The notes under the pieces: generated by a model
Databases searched by the model: none
Told to the model about the DNA's origin: nothing
The model's input: only the letters and a program-made list of their open reading frames with translations
From: SLRI01 sp036796215
GTDB lineage: Bacteria; Pseudomonadota; Alphaproteobacteria; Geminicoccales; Geminicoccaceae
Assembly: GCA_036796215.1 (NCBI GenBank)
Contig: DAIRDJ010000004.1
Coordinates: 3,900-67,899 of the forward strand
Length of the DNA stretch: 64,000 bases
Direction: 5' to 3'
In this document: positions 7,977-16,319 of the stretch, in pieces
How the letters are laid out: every line of letters begins with the position of its first letter
How positions within the stretch are numbered: position 1 is the stretch's first letter
Translations under genes and position numbers: made by a program

Positions 7977-8913
7977 GCCGAAGCCTCGGGTCGAGCCAGA
8001 GGTAGAGAAGGTCGACCACGAAATTGACGATGATAACGAGTGCCGCGATCACGACGACCAGATCGCGCACCACGGTGAGATCCCGCTGGGCGATCGCCTG
8101 GAAGGTCAGGCGGCCGATGCCGGGGAGGGAGAAGACGTTCTCGATGATGATCGTGCCGGCGACCAGGAACGAGAACTGCAGGCCCATGATGGTGACGACC
8201 GGGATCAGCGCGTTGGGCACCGCGTGCTGCCAGACGGCCTCCCGGCGGGTGAGCCCCTTGGCCCGGGCGGTGCGGACATAGTCCTCGTTGAGCGCTTCGA
8301 GGACGGCCGAACGGGTAAGGCGGGCGAGGATCGCCGCCTGCGGCAACGCGAGCGCCACCGCCGGCACCAAGAGCGAGCGCAGAGCGGGCCACCAACCCGC
8401 GTCCCATCCTGGAAAGCCTCCGGCCGGAACCCAGCCGAGCCAAACGGCAAACAGCAGCACGAGCAGCATGGCGAACCAGAAGTTCGGCACGGCCACACCG
8501 AGTTGGGTGATACCCATGACGGCGGTATCCGAGAAGTGGCCCCGCCGGCTGGCGGCGAAGACACCGACGGGGATGGCGATTGCGGTCGAGAGGACAATCG
8601 CGAGAAGGGCCAAAGGCAGGCTGACCACCGAGCGCTCGGCGATGAGCTGGGCCACCGGCACGCCATAGGTGTAGCTCGCCCCCAATTCGCCCCGGACGAG
8701 CCCGCCGACCCAGACGAAATAGCGTTCCAAGGGCGGCCGATCGAGGCCGAGTTGGGCGCGCAGGGCGGCGAGTGTGTCGGCACGAGCCCCGGTGCCGAGA
8801 ATCACCGAGGCCGGATCCCCGGGCAACAACTCGAGCACCACGAACACCACCACGGTCGCGGCCCACAAGGTGAGAAGCGTCGTCGCCAAGCGGCGCACCA
8901 GCAGAACGGCCAA
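7966..8913 (-). CDS. Peptide/nickel-type ABC transporter permease, DppB/OppB-like
   Basis: The 315-residue permease begins AVLLVRRLATTLLTLWAATV and has the typical LLPGDPASVILG loop. The EAA motif is DYVRTARAKGLTRREAV, followed by VFSLPGIGRLTFQAIAQRD and the C-terminal LLYLWLDPRLRHAH. This is first gene of the operon. The only usable start after the upstream in-frame stop is TTG at 8913-8911; no ATG or GTG exists in that interval. No periplasmic binding protein is encoded next to it, so the transporter's ligand cannot be inferred. Confidence 0.85.
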   Translation of the reverse strand: MAVLLVRRLATTLLTLWAATVVVFVVLELLPGDPASVILGTGARADTLAALRAQLGLDRPPLERYFVWVGGLVRGELGASYTYGVPVAQLIAERSVVSLPLALLAIVLSTAIAIPVGVFAASRRGHFSDTAVMGITQLGVAVPNFWFAMLLVLLFAVWLGWVPAGGFPGWDAGWWPALRSLLVPAVALALPQAAILARLTRSAVLEALNEDYVRTARAKGLTRREAVWQHAVPNALIPVVTIMGLQFSFLVAGTIIIENVFSLPGIGRLTFQAIAQRDLTVVRDLVVVIAALVIIVNFVVDLLYLWLDPRLRHAH

Positions 8914-9863
8914 GCCCGAGCCCTGTCGAAATCCGGGCGCACCCTAGCGGGTCTGGAGCGATCGGGCGATAGCGTACTGGCCTTCTCCGACAATCGTGCC
9001 CGACTGTCCACGCGCCCAGCGGCCGTGCGCTGTGCCAAGATGGCCTCGTCCGCTTCGGGCCGGGTGCGGACATGGTCGAAGCGAGGGCCGTGCCCTTCCA
9101 GCCTGACCGCGATTTTCGACGGTAGGCAAGCCACTCACCGCGGCCTCAATCGCAGCCGCCTGGGCCTCGCTTGGCTCCAGCTAGACATGGAGCATGCCGT
9201 GCTCGCGACAGGTCTGGCAGTGTTCGTGTGATCGACCTTTCGACGGCCAGGTCCGGTTTCGCCGCGCGCGAGAGTGATCCGCGGGTAAATGATCGTTCGG
9301 CGTCTGTTGGACCGGGACCCGCCATTCGAGAGCGCGGCCCGACCGGGCGTCTGACGCTGCCGTCGCCGGGCCGGGCATCCCTATAGAAAGAGGCGTCCTC
9401 GCGATGCCGCCGGGCAAACTGAGGAAAATGCGAGTCAACCGTGGCTGGCGCCGTGAACCCCGGCTGCGGCGCCCCGCCGAACATGTCGCGAGAGCTTACA
9501 GCCAGGGTCGAGTCGCTGGCGCATTTTGGCAGCAGCAGGCCGTGCGGCCATCACCTTCGTTGCCATGCCCCATCCGCCCGCGCCGCCTCGCGCCGCCGGC
9601 CGACCACATCGACCGACCAGCTTACAGTTTTTCTATCTGTTGGTCAAAGCGTCGAGATTTTTTACAATAAATGATTAACAAGAATTGCGCTTGACCGGCC
9701 AATTCTAAATCGGCATATCCCGGTGCAACCGATTCGGGGTCCGTGACGCGTGTCATTGTTGAAGATTGTTGGCGGCATGGGTTATGAAGAAGACGTTTTC
9801 GACAAGACCAAAAGGGCCCTTGTGCTGCGGTTTAGTTAAAAATTACTTGTGAAGAGACAATTC
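8914..9863. other. About 950 bp without a supportable gene, becoming AT-rich towards the polysaccharide operon
   Basis: No frame here has convincing coding character. The short open frames at 8944-9138 and 9146-9484 have compositions typical of shadow reading in GC-rich DNA. The position upstream of dppB is where a binding-protein gene would be expected; none is recognisable. From about 9620 onwards the base composition shifts to AT-rich runs (TTTTTTACAATAAATGATTA), unlike the surroundings. This stretch is the likely promoter region of the polysaccharide operon. Confidence 0.5.
9691..9719 (+). promoter_or_regulatory. Candidate sigma-70-type promoter of the polysaccharide operon
   Basis: TTGACC (9691-9696) is followed after 17 bp by CATATC (9714-9719) inside the AT-rich stretch, 145 bp before the first gene of the operon. 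The -35 hexamer matches consensus at 5 of 6 positions; the -10 hexamer is weak. The long leader and AT-rich setting suggest regulated expression, but no operator is obvious. Confidence 0.3.
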
Positions 9864-11162
9864 ATGGTTGATCAAGGTAGGTCCATCGGCATGGCCTTGC
9901 CGACTGAGCGCCTTTCGATGGCAAGCTGCGGGAACGGTGACGGGCAGGAGCGAATGGACTTGGGTAGCAGCGCTATGAACTCGGCGGGCGAAAACGCTGG
10001 TTGCACGGCAACGGTCGGCAACGCTGTGTCGACCGCCGCAGCGGAACGGGGCGGCAGGCTGCGAGTGGGCGTAGTGGGTTGCGGCTATTGGGGGGCCAAG
10101 CATGTGCGCGTGCTGAGCGGTCTCGCCGACGTTGGCCGGGTCGTCGTCATCGATCGCGACCCGGCGATTCGCGCCGCCATCACCGCCGCGTTCCCGGCTG
10201 TCGAAAGCTGCGCCAGCCTGGAGGGCGCATTGCCACTGGTCGACGCGCTCGTGGTCGCGACGCCCCCGCAGAGCCATGCGAATGTTGCCCTGGCCGGCAT
10301 CGCTGCGGGCAAGCACGTGATGATCGAGAAGCCGATGACAGCGACTCTGGCCGACGCGCGGCGGCTGGTTGCCGCTGCCGATGCTGCAGGCGTCGTTCTC
10401 ATGGCGGGGCACACATTCGAGTTCAACCCGGCGGTGCGCGAACTGCGGCGGCGGCTGGATCGGGGCGAGCTTGGTCGGCCCTACTACATTCATTCGGCGC
10501 GGCTCAACCTCGGTCTTTTCCGCTCTGATGTCGACGTCGTCTGGGACCTCGCACCACACGACATCTCGATCATGAACTATTTGCTCGGCGCTGTTCCCGA
10601 TCGGGTCTCGGCCTGGGGCTCGGCGCATGCCTGCCGTGAGGTCAACGACCTCGCCTATATCAAGCTGCATTACGACAGCCTCGGCGTGACGGGACATGTC
10701 CACGTCTCCTGGCTCGATCCCCGGAAGGTGCGGACCGTGACGGTCGTCGGCAGCCAGAAGATGGCCATCTACGACGATGTCGCCGACGAGCGCTTGCGCA
10801 TCTTCGATTGTGGTGTGGAGGCTGGCGATCCGGTTGGTGGTGACGATTCGCTCGTCCCCTACGAGCGTCCGTTCGCCTATCGGCACGGCGACATCGTCTC
10901 GCCCCGCATCTCCGGCGAGGAGCCGCTGATGCTCGAAAATCGCCACTTCGTCGATTGCATCCGTGGCGCTGCCGAGCCGCTCAGCGACGGCCGCAGCGGC
11001 CTTGCCGTGGTCGCGGTCCTCGACGCCGTTGATCGCGCCGTCGCCAGGGGTGAGACCGTCGAGGTCGCGTCGATCCCGCAACGGCGGCAGCGGCCGTCAC
11101 CAGACCGAGCGGCATACCGGGCGCCCGCGTCCGTCGTCGCCCAGCAGTATCGAGTCGCCTGA
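9864..11162 (+). CDS. Gfo/Idh/MocA-family sugar dehydrogenase (WbpB/WlbA-like)
   Basis: This is a 432-residue NAD(P)-dependent oxidoreductase. The Rossmann fold starts about 70 residues in, with RVGVVGCGYWGAKHVRVL. The family EKP signature is HVMIEKPMTATLADA, and the putative catalytic histidine is in DLAPHDISIMNYLLG. Family members with a downstream DegT aminotransferase oxidise C3 of a UDP-HexNAc-type sugar to a keto intermediate. The roughly 70-residue N-terminal extension is unusually long and low in complexity, so the true start could be further downstream; ATG 9864 is used. It is the first gene of the polysaccharide operon. Confidence 0.8.
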   Translation: MVDQGRSIGMALPTERLSMASCGNGDGQERMDLGSSAMNSAGENAGCTATVGNAVSTAAAERGGRLRVGVVGCGYWGAKHVRVLSGLADVGRVVVIDRDPAIRAAITAAFPAVESCASLEGALPLVDALVVATPPQSHANVALAGIAAGKHVMIEKPMTATLADARRLVAAADAAGVVLMAGHTFEFNPAVRELRRRLDRGELGRPYYIHSARLNLGLFRSDVDVVWDLAPHDISIMNYLLGAVPDRVSAWGSAHACREVNDLAYIKLHYDSLGVTGHVHVSWLDPRKVRTVTVVGSQKMAIYDDVADERLRIFDCGVEAGDPVGGDDSLVPYERPFAYRHGDIVSPRISGEEPLMLENRHFVDCIRGAAEPLSDGRSGLAVVAVLDAVDRAVARGETVEVASIPQRRQRPSPDRAAYRAPASVVAQQYRVA

Positions 11163-11252
11163 GTCCAAGAGGTGCCCTGAAGCCGGTGATCCGTTCGATC
11201 CCCTAGCCGTCTTGCCCGTCCTCAGCCCCGCCCGCCTGGAAGGCTCTCGTTG

Positions 11253-12407
11253 ATGACCGACACCGTTCCCTTTCTCGACCTCGCCCGGTCGCACGCCGAG
11301 CTGCGTGCCGAGGTCGACGACGCCTGGCACCGGGCGGTCGACAGCTCGGGCTTCATCGGTGGCGCCGCGGTGGAGCGCTTCGAGACGGATTGGGCCGCCT
11401 ATTGCGGCACCCGCCATTGCGTCGGCGTCAGCGATGGCACGGCCGCGATCGAGCTCGCACTCGCCGCGCTGCGCATCGGCCCAGGTGACGAGGTGATCGT
11501 GCCGGCAAATACCTTCATCGCGACGGTGGAGGCCGTGACGAAGGTCGCAGCCGTCCCGGTCTTCGCCGATGTCGATCCCGCGACCCTGTTGCTCGATCCG
11601 AACGCAGCGGCAGCGGCAATTGGGCCGCGCACCCGGGCGATCATCGCTGTCCACCTCTATGGTCAGCCTTGCGACATGGACGTGCTGCAACCCCTCGCCG
11701 ATCGCCATGGCCTCGAGCTGATCGAGGACGCGGCGCAGGCGCACGGTGCTACCTGGCGTGGCCGGCGAGCGGGCTCCCTGGGGCGTGTCGGTTGCTTCAG
11801 CTTTTATCCCGGCAAGAATCTGGGGGCTTTCGGCGATGCCGGGGCGGTGACCACCGACGATCCGGCGATCGCCCAGGAAATCCGCAGCCGCGCCAATCAC
11901 GGTCGGCCGCTGGGCATCGCCGAGCGCTGCGATGTGCTTGACGGCAACCACCGCCTTGATGCCTTGCAGGCCGCGATTTTGGCCGTCAAGCTCCGCCACC
12001 TCGATCGCTGGAACGCCGCGCGGGCTGCTGTGATGCAGCGCTACGTGGCCGAGCTCGGCCCGGCGGGTTTGGCCTTCCCGACCATCCGCGACGAGGCGAC
12101 CAGCAGCTGCCATCTTGCGATTGCCCTCGTTCCCGACCGCGACGAGGTGCGCCGGCGACTCGCGGCCGCCGGAATCGCCACTGGCATCCACTACGCCATT
12201 CCCTGCCACCGTCAGCCGGCCTGCGCCGAGCTCGTGGCGCGCGCCCGTCTCGCACCAGAGGTGCCGGTGGTCGACGCGACCGCGGGCCGACTCCTGTCGC
12301 TGCCGCTATTCCCGCAGCTCACCGGCGGAGAGGTGCAGCGGGTGATCGATGCGGTCACGGCGATCCTTGCGACGACTGACCCGGCGATCAGGGACCGGGC
12401 TGCATGA
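11253..12407 (+). CDS. DegT/DnrJ/EryC1/StrS-family sugar aminotransferase
   Basis: The 384-residue PLP enzyme begins with TVPFLDLARSHAELRAEV. It contains CVGVSDGTAAIELAL (cofactor phosphate binding), LIEDAAQAHGATW (the aspartate contacting the PLP nitrogen) and SFYPGKNLGAFGDAGA with the Schiff-base lysine. The C-terminus has the HYAIPCHRQPA stretch. It would convert the keto-sugar made by the preceding dehydrogenase into an amino sugar, as in WbpB/WbpE-type pathways. The ATG at 11253 is chosen over the overlapping TTG at 11250. Its stop overlaps the next start (ATGA). Confidence 0.87.
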   Translation: MTDTVPFLDLARSHAELRAEVDDAWHRAVDSSGFIGGAAVERFETDWAAYCGTRHCVGVSDGTAAIELALAALRIGPGDEVIVPANTFIATVEAVTKVAAVPVFADVDPATLLLDPNAAAAAIGPRTRAIIAVHLYGQPCDMDVLQPLADRHGLELIEDAAQAHGATWRGRRAGSLGRVGCFSFYPGKNLGAFGDAGAVTTDDPAIAQEIRSRANHGRPLGIAERCDVLDGNHRLDALQAAILAVKLRHLDRWNAARAAVMQRYVAELGPAGLAFPTIRDEATSSCHLAIALVPDRDEVRRRLAAAGIATGIHYAIPCHRQPACAELVARARLAPEVPVVDATAGRLLSLPLFPQLTGGEVQRVIDAVTAILATTDPAIRDRAA

Positions 12408-13609
12408 CCAGCGCCGAGCTCACCGGCAGTAGAACAGGCGAGTCGGCCATCGCTCTCGGTTCAGCGGTCGGAAGCAGCGCTGGCGATGCTCTGCTGTGGC
12501 CGTGCGCGGGCGTTGTCCCGAGCCCCGCCGAGCGGGCCTGGGATCGCTTCGTCGAGGCGCATCCGGGCGGTGATGTGGTGCAGACGGCGGCTTGGGCGCA
12601 AAGCAAGCAGGCGACGGGATTTGCCGTGGCGGTTGCGGTGAGCCGTGACGCCAGTGGCGTGATCGCCGGCGGTGGACTTGTGATCGCGCGACGGGTGGCG
12701 CTGGCCGGTGGGCGCTTGCCGGTGGCGACTGTGGGTTACGTTGCCCGCGGCCCGCTGGTGACGAGCACCGATGCGGCCACGATCGACCGGGTGCTGGACT
12801 CGGTCGAGGCGGCGGCGCGCCGGCTCGGTATCATGCACCTCGTCGTCCAGCCGTCGAGTGACGGTGCCGCGATCGCAGCGCGACTCGTGCAGCGCGGCTA
12901 CGACGCTGGTGCCATGGCGGTAGCGCCGACGGCGACACTGGTGATCGATCTGACGCCTGACCTCGACAGCGTCTTTGCGGGGATGTCCGCGTCGCAGCGG
13001 CGCAATCTGCGCAAGGCGAAGAAACTGGGCGTCCGGGTGCGCCGCGCCGCCGACACTGACCTTTCGACCTTCCATGCCCTGCAGGAAGCGACCGCCGCTC
13101 GGCAAGGCTATCAACCGCTGTCCCTCGCGTATCTGGAGGCGCAGTGGCAAGCATTGCGGCCGCTCGGCGCCATCGAGATCTTCCTCGTATCCGCGCCCGA
13201 CGCCCCGGAGCGGCCGATTGCGGGCACGTTGGTGACTGCCTATGCCGGCAGGGTCACGGACAAGATCCCGGGCTGGACCGGCGAGGCTCCGGCTTTGCAG
13301 CCCAATGTCGCCTGCATCTGGGAGGCAATCACCTGGGCCAAGGCCGGGGGGTTTCGTCACTTCGATCTCGGTGGGCTGCCAAGGGATGCGGCAGCAGCAC
13401 TCTTGGCCGGCGACCGCACCAGGGAAGCACATGGCGAGCGCAACCCTGCCGCCTTCAAGGCCCGTTTCGGTGGCAGCGTCGTGATGTTGCCCGAGGCGCT
13501 GCAGCGCACCTTCAACCCGGTTCTGCGCCCGGCCCTCCGCTTCGCCTGGCGCCAGCTGGTCACCAGTCCCCGCCTCAAGTCATTTGTGAACGGTCTGCGC
13601 AATGGTTGA
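12404..13609 (+). CDS. FemAB/GNAT-like acyltransferase, first copy
   Basis: This 401-residue protein has two GNAT-like halves of the FemAB (lipid II aminoacyltransferase) type. Recognisable parts are QTAAWAQSKQATGF near residue 60, the helix SASQRRNLRKAKKLGVRVR near 190, and the C-terminal FRHFDLGGLPRD. FemAB-like proteins transfer aminoacyl or acyl groups to amines. In this operon a plausible acceptor is the amino sugar made by the DegT enzyme; this is inference. A second, divergent relative lies at 15213 with a closely similar RKA motif. Translation is coupled to the aminotransferase by ATGA. Confidence 0.72.
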   Translation: MTSAELTGSRTGESAIALGSAVGSSAGDALLWPCAGVVPSPAERAWDRFVEAHPGGDVVQTAAWAQSKQATGFAVAVAVSRDASGVIAGGGLVIARRVALAGGRLPVATVGYVARGPLVTSTDAATIDRVLDSVEAAARRLGIMHLVVQPSSDGAAIAARLVQRGYDAGAMAVAPTATLVIDLTPDLDSVFAGMSASQRRNLRKAKKLGVRVRRAADTDLSTFHALQEATAARQGYQPLSLAYLEAQWQALRPLGAIEIFLVSAPDAPERPIAGTLVTAYAGRVTDKIPGWTGEAPALQPNVACIWEAITWAKAGGFRHFDLGGLPRDAAAALLAGDRTREAHGERNPAAFKARFGGSVVMLPEALQRTFNPVLRPALRFAWRQLVTSPRLKSFVNGLRNG

Positions 13610-14255
13610 TCATCCGCCCGCCGCCACCCTTGGGCGCGGCCGCATCGACGGTCAGCGCCTGTTCGACCTGACCCTCACCATCCCGATCCTGATTCTAATC
13701 GCACCCGTGCTTCTGCTTGCCGCCATCGCGGTCGGGCTGACCAGTCGCGGGCCCGTGCTGTTTCGCCAGATCCGCGTTGGCCGGGGCGAACAGCCGTTCT
13801 GGATGCTCAAGTTCCGCACGATGTACGTCGATGCCGACCATCGCTTGCAGGAAGAGATGAATCGCCGCGAGCTGATGGGTGAGGCGGTCGCCGAGAACGG
13901 TCTTTACAAGCCCGCACTCGATCCGCGGATCACCCCGGTCGGTCAGGTTCTGCGCAAGAGCAGCATCGACGAGCTGCCCCAGCTCTTCAATGTTCTGAAG
14001 GGCGAGATGTCGCTGGTTGGTCCACGTCCCGCCTTGCCATTCGAGGTCGAGCTGTTCACGCCCGAGGAGCGGCGCCGCCACGACTGCCGCCCCGGGATCA
14101 CCGGCGTTTGGCAGGTCTGCGGCCGCAATCGCTTGTCCATGCGCAAGATGCTCGCGCTCGATCTCGTCTACGTCAACTACCGCTCGTTCAAGCTCGATCT
14201 TTGGGTGCTCCTGAAGACCCCGAAGGCCGTTCTGTTCGAGCGGGCGACGCGCTGA
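13602..14255 (+). CDS. Priming sugar transferase (undecaprenyl-phosphate sugar phosphotransferase, ExoY/WcaJ-type)
   Basis: The 217-residue protein has one N-terminal membrane segment (LILIAPVLLLAAIAVGL) and the complete bacterial sugar transferase domain. Landmarks are GPVLFRQIRVGRGEQPFWMLKFRTM, LRKSSIDELPQLFNVLKGEM, VGPRPALPFE and the C-terminal GITGVWQVCGRN. Such enzymes transfer a sugar-1-phosphate to undecaprenyl phosphate and start repeat-unit assembly in the inner membrane. The short form lacks the extra N-terminal helices of WcaJ or WbaP. Its start overlaps the preceding gene by 8 bp. Confidence 0.9.
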   Translation: MVDHPPAATLGRGRIDGQRLFDLTLTIPILILIAPVLLLAAIAVGLTSRGPVLFRQIRVGRGEQPFWMLKFRTMYVDADHRLQEEMNRRELMGEAVAENGLYKPALDPRITPVGQVLRKSSIDELPQLFNVLKGEMSLVGPRPALPFEVELFTPEERRRHDCRPGITGVWQVCGRNRLSMRKMLALDLVYVNYRSFKLDLWVLLKTPKAVLFERATR

Positions 14256-14265
14256 GCGTACGCCG

Positions 14266-15216
14266 GTGACGACACTCCTGATCGCCACCACGGGCGGCCA
14301 CCTGGCACAGCTGGTGGAACTTGCCGGACGACTGCCCGGCATCGGCCCCGAGCGGCTCTGGGTGACGTTCGATACGCCGCAGAGCCGCTCGCTCTTGGCC
14401 GGCCAGGCGGTGCGTTTCATCCCGTTCATCCACGAGCGTGACGTGTTGGGCGTCGCCCGCGGGACCGCGATCTGCCGGCAGCTGTTCAAGGAGTTGCCCA
14501 TCGAGGCCGTCGTCAGCACCGGCTCGGCTATCGCTTTGGCCTTTCTTCCCTATGCGGCGCTGCGTGGGGTTCCGGCCCACTACATCGAAAGCTCGGCCAG
14601 GGTAGGGGCGCCCTCTCTCACCGGTCGCCTGCTCGCCGGCATGCCCGGCATCCGGCTCTATCGGCAGTACCCGCACGCCGCGACCGGCCGCTGGGTCTAT
14701 GGCGGCTCGGTTTTCGATGTGTTCGCCGTCGCCCCCGGTCTCGTCGAGGCCGCCCCGGTGCGCCGCGCAGTCGTTACCCTGGGCAGCGTCGAGCAGAGCT
14801 TTCGCCGACTGCTCGACCATCTGGTCCCACTCCTGCGCGCGGATGCCGAGGTGCTCTGGCAGACCGGACACACGCCGACCGACGGCCTCGGCATCGAGGC
14901 GCGCCCGTTCCTGCCGGCAAGCGAGCTCGCCGGTGCCATGGCCACGGCCGACGTCGTCGTGGCTCACGCCGGTTGCGGCTCCGCTCTTGGAGCGCTCAAT
15001 GCCGGCAAGCTGCCGATCCTCGTCCCCCGCGATGCCGCTCGAGGCGAGCTTGTGGATGGCCATCAGATCGAGCTCGCGCGCTGGCTCGCCGGGCGCGGCC
15101 TCGCCTTGCACCGGTCGCCCGAGAGCCTGACCTTGGCCGACCTCGAGCACGCGGCTGCAGTGCGGGTGCGGCGCACGGTCGAACCGCCACCCTTTGCCTT
15201 GGCGAGTGCAGCATGA
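14266..15216 (+). CDS. Glycosyltransferase with fused Alg14-like and Alg13-like halves (GT28 type)
   Basis: This 316-residue protein has an N-terminal half starting LLIATTGGHLAQLVELAGRL and containing EAVVSTGSAIALAFLPYAAL, as in Alg14/PssD anchoring subunits. The C-terminal half contains VVTLGSVEQSF and VVAHAGCGSALGALNAGKLP, the nucleotide-sugar-binding region of Alg13/PssE and MurG. In many bacteria these are separate proteins; here they are one chain. It probably adds the second sugar to the lipid-linked unit. Translation starts at GTG 14266, 11 nt after the sugar transferase. Confidence 0.8.
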   Translation: MTTLLIATTGGHLAQLVELAGRLPGIGPERLWVTFDTPQSRSLLAGQAVRFIPFIHERDVLGVARGTAICRQLFKELPIEAVVSTGSAIALAFLPYAALRGVPAHYIESSARVGAPSLTGRLLAGMPGIRLYRQYPHAATGRWVYGGSVFDVFAVAPGLVEAAPVRRAVVTLGSVEQSFRRLLDHLVPLLRADAEVLWQTGHTPTDGLGIEARPFLPASELAGAMATADVVVAHAGCGSALGALNAGKLPILVPRDAARGELVDGHQIELARWLAGRGLALHRSPESLTLADLEHAAAVRVRRTVEPPPFALASAA

Positions 15217-16319
15217 CTGCCGTTGCATCTATCCGACTGCGTGATGGACTGTTTGGTGCCGATCCGGATGACACTGCGCTCATGGCGCTGCGCCCCGATG
15301 ATCCGCGCTACGCCGCCTTTGCCGAGCGGCACGCTTTTGCTGGCTTGTTCACCTCACCGCCCTGGCTGCGGGCGCTCGAGGTCGCCTATGGCTTCACCGT
15401 TGAGATCGCCACCCTTTGCCGCGCCGGTGCGATCGTGGCCGCCATTCCTCATTGTCGTCTCGATGATCTGCGTGGCCCGCGGGTCGTTGCACCCCCGTTC
15501 TCCGACTACGGCGATCCCCTGGTCGAAAGTCCAATCGATCTCTCGCTGCTGCTCGAGCATCTCGCGGCCTTCGGCTGCGGTCTGCGCCTGCGCACGCTGC
15601 GCAACCCGCTGCCTGCGCAACATGCCACGCTACAGACCACCGGTGAGGCGTTCTGGCACGGTATCGACCTGGATCGCCCGCTCGAGACGATTTGGGCCGG
15701 GCTCGATGCCTCTGCCCGGCAGAACTGCCGCAAGGCGGAGCGCGGCGGTGTGACCGTGCGGATCGGCTGCAGCGAGGCGGATCTGGACCTGTTCCACCGC
15801 ATGCACGTGCATGTGCGCAAGACCAAGTACCGGATGCTGGCCCAGCCCGTCGGCCTCTTTACCGCGATTCAGAGCACGTTCACCGTACCGCCCGGGAGCA
15901 GCGACGACGTCGCGGTGGTGATCGCCGAAGTGGATGGCGAGCCGATCGCCGGGATCATGCTGATGCTCTGGCAGGGAACCGCCTATTACAAATTCAATGC
16001 ATCATTCGATACCCGACTACGGCCCAACGACCTCCTCGCATGGCACGCGATCCGTTACGCCAAAGAACGCGACTGTCGTGCGTTCGACTTCGGCATTTCC
16101 GATACCGACCAGCCCGGTCTCGTTCGCTACAAGCGCAAATTCGCGACCGAGGAGAAGCTGATGCGGCAGCTGATGCTGCCGTCGCCACGAGCCACCGCAC
16201 CGCATGAGCAAATGGCTGGCCGGACCCTCGGCCGGCTGACCGAGCTCCTGACCCGTCCCGAAGTACCCGATGCCGTCACAAGGGAGGCTGGCGATGCCCT
16301 CTACCGCTATTTCGCCTGA
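15213..16319 (+). CDS. FemAB/GNAT-like acyltransferase, second copy
   Basis: The 368-residue protein has the FemAB-like helix DASARQNCRKAERGGVTVR near residue 170. This closely parallels the motif of the 12404 gene. It also has FHRMHVHVRKTKYRML, a GNAT-like strand EPIAGIMLMLW and CRAFDFGISDTDQPGLVRYKRKF. The family is often annotated as GNAT_6/BioF2-like and found in polysaccharide or exosortase clusters. Together the two copies suggest acylation or aminoacylation of the polymer at two positions or in two steps (inference). ATG 15213 overlaps the glycosyltransferase stop and is preferred to an upstream in-frame start within that gene. Confidence 0.72.
   Translation: MTAVASIRLRDGLFGADPDDTALMALRPDDPRYAAFAERHAFAGLFTSPPWLRALEVAYGFTVEIATLCRAGAIVAAIPHCRLDDLRGPRVVAPPFSDYGDPLVESPIDLSLLLEHLAAFGCGLRLRTLRNPLPAQHATLQTTGEAFWHGIDLDRPLETIWAGLDASARQNCRKAERGGVTVRIGCSEADLDLFHRMHVHVRKTKYRMLAQPVGLFTAIQSTFTVPPGSSDDVAVVIAEVDGEPIAGIMLMLWQGTAYYKFNASFDTRLRPNDLLAWHAIRYAKERDCRAFDFGISDTDQPGLVRYKRKFATEEKLMRQLMLPSPRATAPHEQMAGRTLGRLTELLTRPEVPDAVTREAGDALYRYFA

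Noticed and set aside
9146..9484. 112-residue minus-strand open frame
   Set aside because: Composition is Arg/Pro/Ala-rich shadow type, with no recognisable domain, and several overlapping frames are equally open.
9812..9821. AAGGGCCCTT palindrome near the polysaccharide operon start
   Set aside because: A 10-bp palindrome of this kind is expected by chance and has no second copy nearby.
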